The notes under the pieces are model-generated. The model searched no databases, had not been told where the DNA came from, and saw only the letters and a list, made by a program, of their open reading frames with translations. A program made the position numbers and the translations under genes. A stretch of DNA of 64,000 nucleotides from assembly GCF_014201465.1 (NCBI RefSeq), contig NZ_JACHEP010000003.1, positions 92,827-156,826 on the forward strand. Direction: 5' to 3'. Shown in pieces: positions 54,151 through 64,000 of this stretch. Position 1 is the first letter of the stretch. Each line of letters opens with the position of its first letter. This DNA is from Anoxybacteroides tepidamans (GTDB lineage Bacteria; Bacillota; Bacilli; Bacillales; Anoxybacillaceae).

Positions 54151-55371
54151 TTAGAACGATTCTTTTGCCAGCTTCATCGTCACCGTTTCTTTTTTTCCAT
54201 CCCGATAAAATGTCACTTTCATTTCATCGCCAATCGTCTTTTTCGTATACAAATACTTTCGCAGATCAAGCACATTCGTAATTTTTTGGCCATCTAATGC
54301 AACGATGACATCAAACTGTCTTAATCCTGCTTGCGCCGCCGGAGATCTTGGCACCACTTGAATAATGGCAACTCCTTCTGTCACATTTGGCGGCAAATGC
54401 AACGTCTCTTGCAAATGATAAGAAGGAATGTCGCTTAAGGACCGAAGCTCTACCCCCATATATGGACGGCGTACTTGTCCGTATTTTTCTAAGTCGGAAA
54501 TAATCGGACGTGCTGAGTTGATTGGAATGGCAAAGCCGATTCCTTCTACCGCCTCTTGGGCAATTTTCATCGAGTTAATGCCGATCACTTGCCCTTCAAT
54601 GTTCACGAGAGCGCCGCCGCTATTCCCTGGATTGATAGCCGCATCGGTTTGCAGCACTTCTGCATTCCAATCCGGTAATCCATCTTGGTCCAAATCGACT
54701 TCGATCGTCCGATTTTTCCCTGAAATAATTCCTTGTGTCACTGATCCAGCAAATTGAAGGCCAAGCGGATTTCCGATCGCCACGACCGGCTCGCCTAGCT
54801 TCACAGCGTCGGAGTCGCCAAACTCCGCCACTTTTTTAACATGCTTCGCATCGATTTCAAGCACCGCTAAATCTGTTAACGCATCGCTTCCTAATAATTT
54901 GGCACGCACGCGCGTCCCATCTTTTAAGCTCACTTCTAACTGGCTCGCATTTTCCACTACGTGATGGTTCGTAACGATGAATGCTTTTCCGTCTGCTTTT
55001 TTATAAACGACCCCTGACCCTGTTCCAGCTTCGCCGCCTTGCGACCAAAAGTTTGCTTCTTGAATATTGACGACGCCGACAACGGCATCGGATACTTTAT
55101 CAATCGCTTTTGTTACTTGTGAAACGACGTTGACCGATACATTTTCTTGAACAGTCGGCTTATTCCCCACCGTTCCCTCATTTTCCGTCTGTCCGCCCCC
55201 TTTTGGCGTCACAGAATAAGGCAAAACATCCCACTTTGAAAGCGCCGGGATCGAAAACGTCACTAATAACGCCCCTAAAACGGCCCCAACTAATGCAGCG
55301 AAAAATGTGCCGCGGCGATTTCCTTTTTGTTTTTGCCGGTATTGCTCATAATGATCGTCGTAATAGCCCAT
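54151..55371 (-). CDS. htrC: HtrA/DegP-type membrane serine protease
   Basis: Surface quality-control protease. 406 residues: cytosolic head, one transmembrane helix near 22-45, trypsin-like domain about 90-290 with His in VTNHHVV, Asp in LTDLAVLEI and Ser in NPGNSGGAL, then a PDZ domain near 305-400. ATG 55371 (MGYYDDHYEQYR) has AGGTGAG upstream; TTG 55374 is also in frame. In B. subtilis yyxA (htrC) stands at this same place after walJ. Conserved wal-cluster member. Confidence 0.94.
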   Translation of the reverse strand: MGYYDDHYEQYRQKQKGNRRGTFFAALVGAVLGALLVTFSIPALSKWDVLPYSVTPKGGGQTENEGTVGNKPTVQENVSVNVVSQVTKAIDKVSDAVVGVVNIQEANFWSQGGEAGTGSGVVYKKADGKAFIVTNHHVVENASQLEVSLKDGTRVRAKLLGSDALTDLAVLEIDAKHVKKVAEFGDSDAVKLGEPVVAIGNPLGLQFAGSVTQGIISGKNRTIEVDLDQDGLPDWNAEVLQTDAAINPGNSGGALVNIEGQVIGINSMKIAQEAVEGIGFAIPINSARPIISDLEKYGQVRRPYMGVELRSLSDIPSYHLQETLHLPPNVTEGVAIIQVVPRSPAAQAGLRQFDVIVALDGQKITNVLDLRKYLYTKKTIGDEMKVTFYRDGKKETVTMKLAKESF

Positions 55372-55488
55372 CAACAGCTCACCTGTCCTTTCTCTACCAA
55401 ATACGTATCGATCCTCTATATATTATAATGCTTGCTCTTCACAAAAATCCATTTTGAACACATTAGCCCATCCTTTCCAAAATTGCGT

Positions 55489-56280
55489 TTACACATACGC
55501 TAATTTTGTTGGAATTTTCGGATCGGTATCATAAAGATGGAACTGCTCGCCAATCACAAACCCTTTGCTTGCCAGCATTTGCTCCACTGTCATTCTCGCT
55601 AATTCTTTCATATTGTTATCTTGGCTTAAGTGCGCCAAATAAATTCGTTTCGTTTGATCACCGATCACATCCGCTAACGCTAACGCAGCATCTTCATTTG
55701 ACACATGACCGACATCGCTCAAAATGCGACGCTTAATGTGCCATGGATAAGAACCCATTCGCAGCATTTCCACATCGTGGTTGCTTTCAAACACAAAAAC
55801 ATCGGCACATTTAATGATCCCTTTCATCCGATCGCTTACATACCCTGTATCCGTGATTAATACAAGCTTTTTTCCTTCATGGTGAAACACATAAAACATC
55901 GGTTCGGCGGCGTCGTGAGATACACCAAATGATTCGACATCTAAATCACCAAACGAACGAACAGCCCCGATAGGAAATACAAATTTCTGCTCAGTAGGAA
56001 TTTCGCCAATCAATCCTTCCATTGCTTTCCATGTTTTTTCATTCGCATAAATCGGAAGCTGATATTTTCTCGCCAAAACTCCTAACCCTTTAATATGGTC
56101 ACTATGTTCATGAGTCACTAAAATCGCCGTCACATCTTTTACATGACGGCCAATTTGTTGAAAAAGCTGTTCGATTTGCTTGCCGCTTAACCCCACATCG
56201 ACAAGCAACCGATGTTTAGTTGTTTCGACATAAAAAGCGTTTCCCGTACTTCCACTGGCAAGGACGCTAAACTGCATCAT
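55489..56280 (-). CDS. walJ: WalJ metallo-beta-lactamase-fold hydrolase
   Basis: MBL-fold protein of the WalJ/YycJ type, probably a nuclease; linked to cell-wall and division control in Firmicutes. 263 residues. Metal motif [10 protein letters not shown] near 58-67; further His in [11 protein letters not shown] near 120. It reads [19 protein letters not shown] from ATG 56280, which has TTGGAG eight bases upstream; GTG 56289 is in frame but overlaps walI. Sixth of the walRKHIJ block. Confidence 0.93.
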   Translation of the reverse strand: MMQFSVLASGSTGNAFYVETTKHRLLVDVGLSGKQIEQLFQQIGRHVKDVTAILVTHEHSDHIKGLGVLARKYQLPIYANEKTWKAMEGLIGEIPTEQKFVFPIGAVRSFGDLDVESFGVSHDAAEPMFYVFHHEGKKLVLITDTGYVSDRMKGIIKCADVFVFESNHDVEMLRMGSYPWHIKRRILSDVGHVSNEDAALALADVIGDQTKRIYLAHLSQDNNMKELARMTVEQMLASKGFVIGEQFHLYDTDPKIPTKLAYV

Positions 56281-56285
56281 CTCAT

Positions 56286-57071
56286 TCACTCCAACACTTT
56301 TCCTTCATCATTAATAATTTGCCCTTCAAACGCATGAATAAAATAATCTTTCTTGCCGTTCACCACAATATGCCAAGTCGGCGTTAATACTTGCGAAGCG
56401 GTAAATTGCACAAGTGCATAATATCCGAGTTCGATCGTGGTGACGCGATCGCCCGGCTTTAAATAATCTTTCTTATACAGTGTTTCAATCGCTTTAATCG
56501 CTGGGATAATGTCTTGTTTTTTCTCATATTTTTCTAAATCGTCTAGCATTGTTTGTTCATAAGAAACGACTTCTTTTTTGTCATTTAAATGCAACAACAG
56601 CATGCTGCTGACATTTTTATAAATCATTTTGTTACCGTATTTTTGAAAGCAAATAATCGTCTGCGATTTTTCATCGAACGACCAAAACGCATAATTTTTC
56701 CCACCGATTATGTTTTGCTGCAAAAACTCATTCAAACTGTAAGGATCTTTAAAATTCGCAAGAGAAACCGGTTGAACAAACGTTGCTTGCAAAACAGGCT
56801 GATTGCTCGTCGTCACTTTTTGATTCGTCAATTTTTCCGTTTCTTCGCGGGTAAAAATCTTGCTTTTTCCGCTTACATACGATGCTTTCGTAATTTCTTT
56901 CGGGATCTCAACATACGTAATACCATTCGCTTCGAGTTGTTCTTCAATGGTCGTTTCTAAAATGACATCAAGCTGACTGCTGCTTCGTTTTTGCATAAAC
57001 TGATAACCTAAAAAGAGATCGAGGATGAGAAAAGTAATAATAAAGATCGTCTTTGTCTTACTCCAATCCAA
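56286..57071 (-). CDS. walI: WalI (YycI), regulator of WalK
   Basis: Single-pass membrane protein that with WalH inhibits the WalK kinase outside the membrane. 261 residues: TM helix near 8-23 ([17 protein letters not shown]), the rest extracytoplasmic. Starts at TTG 57071 with GAGGAGGG seven bases upstream, overlapping the end of walH by 14 bp. Confidence 0.9.
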   Translation of the reverse strand: MDWSKTKTIFIITFLILDLFLGYQFMQKRSSSQLDVILETTIEEQLEANGITYVEIPKEITKASYVSGKSKIFTREETEKLTNQKVTTSNQPVLQATFVQPVSLANFKDPYSLNEFLQQNIIGGKNYAFWSFDEKSQTIICFQKYGNKMIYKNVSSMLLLHLNDKKEVVSYEQTMLDDLEKYEKKQDIIPAIKAIETLYKKDYLKPGDRVTTIELGYYALVQFTASQVLTPTWHIVVNGKKDYFIHAFEGQIINDEGKVLE

Positions 57072-58398
57072 TCGTATTCCCTCCTCGTATCTCGTTCGTT
57101 TCTTCTTTTACAGTAATTTTCCTCCACGTTCCATCATATAAATAAAACCATGCAGGCTCTAATACAACGACTTTTTCTCGTTCTGGATCTTTGACAAGCT
57201 CATATCCTAACGTAATTCCGCTTACAAATTCTTTTTTAAATCCTTTCATCTTTTCCAACTGTTGAATGACTTCTTGACCAGACAATAATTTAGTTGGCAC
57301 GCTCACACGATCCGGAATTTCTAACCGGAATAACGGGCGTTGATACTTATTTACTTCATTCGTTCCCCATATTTGAATAATTTCAGACATCCCATAATCG
57401 TTAAAGGCAGGGTAATTGTTAACGAAGAGCCGAAACACGACTTTTCGTTTGTCACGATCCCATTCTGCAAAGTGATACATATCCGTCCAGCCGCCATGTT
57501 CATTGACAAAATCAATACTTTTTTGAATCAGCGTAGAACTCTCTTCGCTCGATTGGTTGATCGTGTTTTTCGCGGCTGGATTCACATATAACAATAATTT
57601 TTGCAAAAAATCAACATCCATCAATCTCGACCCATCCGTATATTCTTCACCGAACGTTACTATATCTTTTTTCACAAAACTTGGGTCGCTAAATAATGCT
57701 TCTTTAAATCTATCCGGATCGAGTTCATCCGTATAGTATTGCAGACGGTTCATCGTGATCTCTTTTTCTGGAAGAAAAAACGACTTTGTTTCACTCACAT
57801 TATAAGCAAAATAGTGCGGGAAATTCTCCGCTTTTTCGTATAGTTGATTGATTTCTTCCATTGACACATCGTTCACTACGGCCTTGTATACTTTTCGATG
57901 ATCGGTTGAAACAAAATACGCAACGAAATCTTGCCGCTGTTCAACAGGAATGACGATCGTATCAAAACTCACATCGTCCATTCCTCTATCATCGATTTGT
58001 AAAAGATCGCGATAAATATTCATCGGAATGTCATCAGGATAAATGATTTCGATTTTTCCTTTCCCATGAACAAATGATAAAAACTCTCCTTTTGGAATAG
58101 TGGATGAAATATTTTCAAAATCATCGAACGTCCACTTTTTTAGTTCTTTTAATAGCTTGTTGATTTCCGCTTCTTCAATAATCCCATAATGAGCCGCATT
58201 TTTATGAATCAGTATTTGCAAAGGACGAACAATCATCGATGTATCCACTTGCGTATTGCTGACGGGTACGTTTTGAATATATTCGTCATTTTGAATCACA
58301 TCGTATTTCGGATGATACGTCCATAGTCCCCATGTGAATGCAATGCTTGTCAACACTAAAAACGTTAATATAATCGTTTTCACTATTTCATACTTCAT
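57058..58398 (-). CDS. walH: WalH (YycH), regulator of WalK
   Basis: Single-pass membrane protein with a large extracytoplasmic part that restrains WalK together with WalI. 446 residues: TM helix near 8-28 (TIILTFLVLTSIAFTWGLW), then YycH domains. ATG 58398 has AGAGGATG upstream and overlaps the walK stop; ATG 58407 is in frame. Confidence 0.9.
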   Translation of the reverse strand: MKYEIVKTIILTFLVLTSIAFTWGLWTYHPKYDVIQNDEYIQNVPVSNTQVDTSMIVRPLQILIHKNAAHYGIIEEAEINKLLKELKKWTFDDFENISSTIPKGEFLSFVHGKGKIEIIYPDDIPMNIYRDLLQIDDRGMDDVSFDTIVIPVEQRQDFVAYFVSTDHRKVYKAVVNDVSMEEINQLYEKAENFPHYFAYNVSETKSFFLPEKEITMNRLQYYTDELDPDRFKEALFSDPSFVKKDIVTFGEEYTDGSRLMDVDFLQKLLLYVNPAAKNTINQSSEESSTLIQKSIDFVNEHGGWTDMYHFAEWDRDKRKVVFRLFVNNYPAFNDYGMSEIIQIWGTNEVNKYQRPLFRLEIPDRVSVPTKLLSGQEVIQQLEKMKGFKKEFVSGITLGYELVKDPEREKVVVLEPAWFYLYDGTWRKITVKEETNEIRGGNTIGLE

Positions 58399-60217
58399 CC
58401 CAGTCATCCTCTTGGATTCGCTCGAGTGGTAATGTAAAGAAAATCGTCGTTCCTTTATGCTCTTGACTTTTCGCCCAAATTCTCCCTCCGTGAGCCACGA
58501 CTACTTCTTTGGCAATCGCTAATCCTAATCCCGTTCCACCGAGTTTACGTGAACGTGCTTTATCAACACGATAAAACCGTTCAAATACTTTAGACAAGTC
58601 CGATTTCGGAATGCCAACTCCTTCATCTGTGACGCTCACTAAAATTTCATCACTTAATTCTTTGATGCGAAACGTAATGTTACCGCCTTGAGGAGAATAT
58701 TTTAATGCGTTTGAAATAATATTATCGAGCACTTGCGTAATTTTATCTTCATCAATTTCAATAAAAATCGCTTCATCAGGAATTTTTCGGATAAACGTAA
58801 CGTTTTCGTTTTTCGTTAATTCAAAGCGGTCGATGACCTTATGGAAATACCGTGAAAAATTGACCCATGATTTATTAAGCTTATAATCTTTACTATCTAA
58901 TTTTGAAAGCTGCAATAAATCATTCACTAATCGAATCATTCGCTCTGTTTCTGTTTGCGCTACTTCAATAAATCGCGGCGCAATGTTTTCATCTCTCCAT
59001 AATCCTTCTCCGAGCGCCTCTAAATAGCTTTTCATCGTCGTTAGCGGCGTTCTTAGTTCGTGTGAAACATTCGCGACGAACTCTCTTCGCTCTTGATCGA
59101 TTTTTTCTTGTTCTGTAATATCATGCAACACGACGATCAAGCCGTTCACAAAACCCGTTTCTTTTTGAATTACCGACAACGAGGCCCGCAAAATATATAG
59201 TTCTTCGTCGGTACTAAAGTCCAAAATGAGCGAATCTCGCTCTTCAATTAACGTTTCAAACGTATATTGCCCCTCCAGCCCGAGCACATCAATAATCGAA
59301 CTCGAAAGCACTGTTTCACGTGAAACATTTAAAATATTTAATGCAGCATCGTTAATTAAAATGATCCGGCCACGCCGATCGGTTGCAATCACCCCGTCCG
59401 TCATATGGGTAAGCACAAGCGCTAGTTTTCTCCGTTCTCCTTCCGTTGTGGCCTGCGCTTCCTGCAATTTCTTCGTCAAGTTGTTAAACGTCATCGCTAG
59501 CTGACCGATTTCGTCGTATCCATACACTTTTACTTTACGAGAAAAATTTCCTTTCGTCATCGCTAATGCTTGTTTTCTCATATCTGAAATCGGTCGGGTG
59601 ATTGTTCGGGATAGAAAAATCCCTAATACCGCTGTAATCACCAACGCAATCCCTGTCCCGGTAGCAAAAATCGCGTTGATTTGTTTCATTTGTGAAAACA
59701 CGTTTTCCAACGAAGCGATGATGTAAATCGCTCCTTTAATTTCTCCGTTGAGCTTGATCGGCGTCGAAGAAATATACATCCGATGACCTGTTTTCGGATC
59801 AATTAACGTTCGATCCACCATTTCTCCCGTGACGAGCGCTCGTTTTACAAAAATTTCTGTCGCCCGTTTTCCGACAATGTTTTGCATATATGGATTCGAT
59901 GTAGCGAGCACTTTGCTTTTATCATCAAGGACACGAACTTCTGATATATCTTGTGAAACAAAATCGTGAAGAAGGGAGCGAATTTCTTCTTCTAGCGTCG
60001 GACCTTTCGAATCGTGTTCTTTGCTCATCGCCTGCTCTACGTTATAAGCAAGCAATGTCACTCTCTCATTTAAAGAGCTTTTAAAATTTTGGACAAGCTG
60101 CGTTTCTAACTCCCTTACAAAATAAACCCCGATAATTTGCATTGCGACAAGAATTAATAGAACATAGATAAGCACAAATTTAAAATGAATCGAACGAAAT
60201 GGACCTACTTTTTTCAT
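58388..60217 (-). CDS. walK: WalK sensor histidine kinase
   Basis: Essential kinase controlling cell-wall metabolism genes. 609 residues: TM1 near 12-32, extracytoplasmic Cache-like domain to about 182, TM2 near 185-205, HAMP near 206-258, PAS near 265-370, HisKA with phospho-His in FVANVSHELRTPLT near 387, and HATPase with DNIISNALKYSP, DEGVGIPKSD and GTGLGLAIAKEVV. ATG 60217 (MKKVGPFRSIHFKFV) matches WalK length; AGGAG is 13 bases away, a long spacing. Overlaps walH. Confidence 0.95.
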   Translation of the reverse strand: MKKVGPFRSIHFKFVLIYVLLILVAMQIIGVYFVRELETQLVQNFKSSLNERVTLLAYNVEQAMSKEHDSKGPTLEEEIRSLLHDFVSQDISEVRVLDDKSKVLATSNPYMQNIVGKRATEIFVKRALVTGEMVDRTLIDPKTGHRMYISSTPIKLNGEIKGAIYIIASLENVFSQMKQINAIFATGTGIALVITAVLGIFLSRTITRPISDMRKQALAMTKGNFSRKVKVYGYDEIGQLAMTFNNLTKKLQEAQATTEGERRKLALVLTHMTDGVIATDRRGRIILINDAALNILNVSRETVLSSSIIDVLGLEGQYTFETLIEERDSLILDFSTDEELYILRASLSVIQKETGFVNGLIVVLHDITEQEKIDQERREFVANVSHELRTPLTTMKSYLEALGEGLWRDENIAPRFIEVAQTETERMIRLVNDLLQLSKLDSKDYKLNKSWVNFSRYFHKVIDRFELTKNENVTFIRKIPDEAIFIEIDEDKITQVLDNIISNALKYSPQGGNITFRIKELSDEILVSVTDEGVGIPKSDLSKVFERFYRVDKARSRKLGGTGLGLAIAKEVVVAHGGRIWAKSQEHKGTTIFFTLPLERIQEDDWDEV

Positions 60218-60227
60218 GCTGTTTCTT

Positions 60228-60941
60228 TTACTCCTGTTCTGGATTGCGCAAATAATAACCGACACCGCGCCGTGTCACGATCCACGCCGGATGGGAAGGA
60301 TTATCTTCAATTTTTTCCCGTAAGCGGCGAACGGTAACGTCTACCGTGCGGACATCTCCATAATAATCGTATCCCCATACTGTTTGCAGCAAATGCTCCC
60401 TTGTCATCACTTGTCCGATATGTTTGGCCAAATAATGAAGTAATTCAAATTCGCGATGGGTCAGCTCAATCATTTCTCCCCGTTTTAATACAACATACGC
60501 ATCTGGGCGAATAACAAGCGAGCCAATGATAATTTCGTTCATATCATTATTTTCTTCCATCACATTTACACTCGGCTGATGGCGTCGCAAATTCGCTTTC
60601 ACACGCGCTAACAATTCCCTTGTACTAAAAGGCTTCGTCACGTAGTCATCTGCTCCTAATTCCAAACCGAGCACTTTATCAATCTCGGAATCTTTCGCCG
60701 TTAACATAATGATCGGCATATCATACTTTTTTCGCACTTCGCGGCATACTTCCATGCCATCTTTTTGCGGAAGCATAATATCTAATAATATAAGATCAGG
60801 AATGATTTCTTCCACTTTTTGCAGCGCTTCGACCCCATCATATGCGCAAATGACTTCATATCCTTCACGCTGTAAATTAAACTGCAAAATATCAGCAATC
60901 GGTTTTTCATCGTCGACAACAAGAATTCGTTTTTCCATCAT
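60228..60941 (-). CDS. walR: WalR response regulator
   Basis: OmpR-type regulator phosphorylated by WalK; controls autolysin and division genes and is essential in low-GC Gram-positives. 237 residues: receiver domain with acceptor Asp in [13 protein letters not shown] near 53 and Lys in [17 protein letters not shown] near 102, then winged-helix DNA binding with [16 protein letters not shown] near 200. Doubled ATG at the start (60941 or 60938). Confidence 0.96.
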   Translation of the reverse strand: MMEKRILVVDDEKPIADILQFNLQREGYEVICAYDGVEALQKVEEIIPDLILLDIMLPQKDGMEVCREVRKKYDMPIIMLTAKDSEIDKVLGLELGADDYVTKPFSTRELLARVKANLRRHQPSVNVMEENNDMNEIIIGSLVIRPDAYVVLKRGEMIELTHREFELLHYLAKHIGQVMTREHLLQTVWGYDYYGDVRTVDVTVRRLREKIEDNPSHPAWIVTRRGVGYYLRNPEQE

Positions 60942-61050
60942 GATTCACATCCTTCCGTTATTGATGGATTCAAAAAGATACATACATTAATAATGTACCA
61001 TGTTATGAACGCAAATTCACTTATTACCGATTGCCAATTCACAAAAAGAA

Positions 61051-61080
61051 AAGCATAGACACATGTTTGTATCTATGCTT
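61051..61080 (-). terminator. Terminator of purA
   Basis: GAAGCATAGA and TCTATGCTT(TT) make a 9-bp stem with a 12-base loop, followed by CTTTTTG on the minus strand. Confidence 0.8.
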
Positions 61081-61094
61081 CGCAAATATCGTGG

Positions 61095-62781
<1,687 letters not shown>

Positions 62782-62798
62782 TTTCTCATTAAACCGAT

Positions 62799-64000
62799 TT
62801 AAGCCCCAGGAGGGATTTGGGTATCATCAAACCGCCGTTCTAGGTTCACGAACTTATTGTACTCTTTAATAAAAGCGAGCTGCACCGTACCGACAGGACC
62901 GTTCCGCTGCTTCGCAATGATGATTTCAATAATATTTTTATTTTCCGAGTCTTTATCATAATAATCGTCACGATATAAAAACGCGACAATATCTGCATCT
63001 TGTTCGATACTTCCTGATTCACGAATATCTGACATCATCGGGCGCTTATCTTGGCGCTGTTCGACACTGCGCGAAAGCTGCGACAAAGCGATAACAGGCA
63101 CTTCTAGTTCGCGGGCAAGCGCTTTTAACGAACGGGAAATTTCCGATACTTCTTGTTGACGATTTTCTCGATTTCTTCCGCTTCCTTGGATTAGCTGCAA
63201 GTAATCGATAAGCACCATTCCTAATCCGCTTTCTTGTTTCAGGCGTCGGCATTTCGCGCGAATTTCACTGACGCGAATGCTTGGCGTATCGTCTATATAA
63301 ATGCCGGCATTCGATAAACTTCCCATCGCCATTGTCAACTTACCCCAATCTTCAGGGGTCAATTTCCCTGTGCGCAAATTTTGCGCATTAATGTTCCCTT
63401 CAGCACATAACATCCGCATTACCAGTTGCTGAGCGCTCATCTCTAAGCTAAAAATCGCCACATTTTCATTTGTTTTCGTCGCTACATTTTGCGCAATGTT
63501 TAGTGCAAAAGCTGTTTTTCCGACGGAAGGTCGCGCGGCGACAATAATTAAATCGCTTCGCTGAAACCCTGCTGTCATTCGATCGAGTTCTGTAAAACCG
63601 GTTGGGATTCCTGTTATTTCCCCCTTCCGGTTATGCAGCATTTCAATATTGTCATACGCTTGAACGAGTACATCTTTTATATTTTGAAACGTGCCAGAAT
63701 GCTTCCGTTGCGATACTTCCATAATTTTCTTTTCTGCTTCATTTAACAACACATCAACTTCATCTTCGCGTGTATAACTATCTTGAGCAATCGACGTTGC
63801 GGTGCGAATCAATCGGCGCAAAATCGATTTCTCTTCGACGATGCGCGCATAATATTCGACGTTAGCAGCGGTTGGGACAGAATCCGCTAATTCGCTTAAA
63901 TACGATACGCCCCCTACTTCTTCAAGCGTTTTTGCATCGGCCAGTTCTGCGGTTACCGTGACTAAGTCAACCGGTTCTCCTTTATCAACTACTTTTAACA
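62799..64000 (-). CDS. dnaB: Replicative DNA helicase DnaB (DnaC in B. subtilis), C-terminal part
   Basis: Hexameric fork helicase. The 5' end lies beyond the right edge; about 400 codons are visible. From the edge it reads LKVVDKGEPVDLVTVTAELA, then the linker helix, then the RecA-like domain with Walker A AARPSVGKTAFALN near the middle, Walker B MVLIDYLQLI, SQLSRSVEQRQDKRP and the arginine-finger region DRESGSIEQDAD-type sequence. It ends VNLERRFDDTQIPPGA. In the conserved place next to purA. Confidence 0.96.
   Translation of the reverse strand, partial: LKVVDKGEPVDLVTVTAELADAKTLEEVGGVSYLSELADSVPTAANVEYYARIVEEKSILRRLIRTATSIAQDSYTREDEVDVLLNEAEKKIMEVSQRKHSGTFQNIKDVLVQAYDNIEMLHNRKGEITGIPTGFTELDRMTAGFQRSDLIIVAARPSVGKTAFALNIAQNVATKTNENVAIFSLEMSAQQLVMRMLCAEGNINAQNLRTGKLTPEDWGKLTMAMGSLSNAGIYIDDTPSIRVSEIRAKCRRLKQESGLGMVLIDYLQLIQGSGRNRENRQQEVSEISRSLKALARELEVPVIALSQLSRSVEQRQDKRPMMSDIRESGSIEQDADIVAFLYRDDYYDKDSENKNIIEIIIAKQRNGPVGTVQLAFIKEYNKFVNLERRFDDTQIPPGA

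Noticed and set aside
55489-60941. Wal gene block as a new regulatory system
   Set aside because: Gene order and motifs are those of the known walRKHIJ-htrC cluster; nothing unusual seen.

Overview
The window looks like chromosomal DNA of a thermophilic or moderately thermophilic Bacillaceae, most likely of the Anoxybacillus/Geobacillus/Parageobacillus group. The reasons are the gene order and families: dnaB(C)-purA and walRKHIJ-htrC-rlmH as near the Bacillus origin, hemQ-cwlJ-gerQ-ywdK-ywdI-ung as in Bacillus, an arginine transporter very like the Geobacillus ArtJ system, a quinol oxidase qoxABCD, and spore genes. This placement is inferred from recalled protein families; no search was run. 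No rRNA, tRNA or CRISPR array was seen.

Layout. 1-9.2 kb: pta (cut by the left edge), hemQ, the germination genes cwlJ and gerQ, ywdK/ywdI, a CcpA-type alpha-glucosidase, a K+ channel, ung with a small Cys protein, and glyS behind a T-box. 8.4-11.4 kb: glycosyltransferase, EamA exporter and niacin transporter. 11.5-13.6 kb: an AT-rich scar holding a truncated S1 protease, one arm of a repeat, a broken IS4-type transposase and a lipoprotein. 13.7-20.3 kb: rocB and a sucrose regulon (EIIA, SacT-type antiterminator, EIIBC, sucrose-6-P hydrolase) with two identical antiterminator RNA targets. 20.3-25.6 kb: adeR-ald and artJ-artM-artP. 26-36 kb: qoxABCD, trmH and livJHMGF. 36.4-42.2 kb: the mixed-acid fermentation pair pflBA and adhE, facing each other, with Rex-like and Fnr-like operators. 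42.5-53.1 kb: accessory region with a 37-residue acidic microprotein, a RecG/AlbA-related ATP-binding protein with ten seven-residue repeats, a FAD-Rieske oxidoreductase, glycerate kinase, a fatty acid desaturase, a DUF1611/PLP-racemase operon, a retropepsin fragment and an FMO-like flavoprotein. 53.3-64 kb: the conserved rlmH-htrC-walJIHKR block, purA and dnaB (cut by the right edge), with a fold-back element between purA and dnaB.

How it fits together. Sucrose enters through SacP, which borrows the phosphate of the separate EIIA, and is split by SacA. PRD antitermination switches the operon, and CcpA (cre sites) probably sets the ceiling. Pyruvate can go to acetyl-CoA and formate (PflBA), then to acetate (Pta) or ethanol (AdhE). 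Rex-like sites before pflB, adhE and qox suggest that NADH/NAD ratio balances fermentation against respiration. RocB, ArtJMP, LivJHMGF, Ald/AdeR and perhaps the DUF1611/racemase pair give an amino-acid scavenging capacity.

Most unusual items: (1) a 274-bp fold-back element at 62508-62781 with three internal perfect hairpins, one arm of which recurs 50 kb away inside a destroyed protease gene; (2) the DUF1611-PLP racemase operon with an attenuator-like leader; (3) the heptad-repeat ATPase with its adjacent microprotein; (4) a 12-codon leader ORF that seems to drive sacA translation by coupling.
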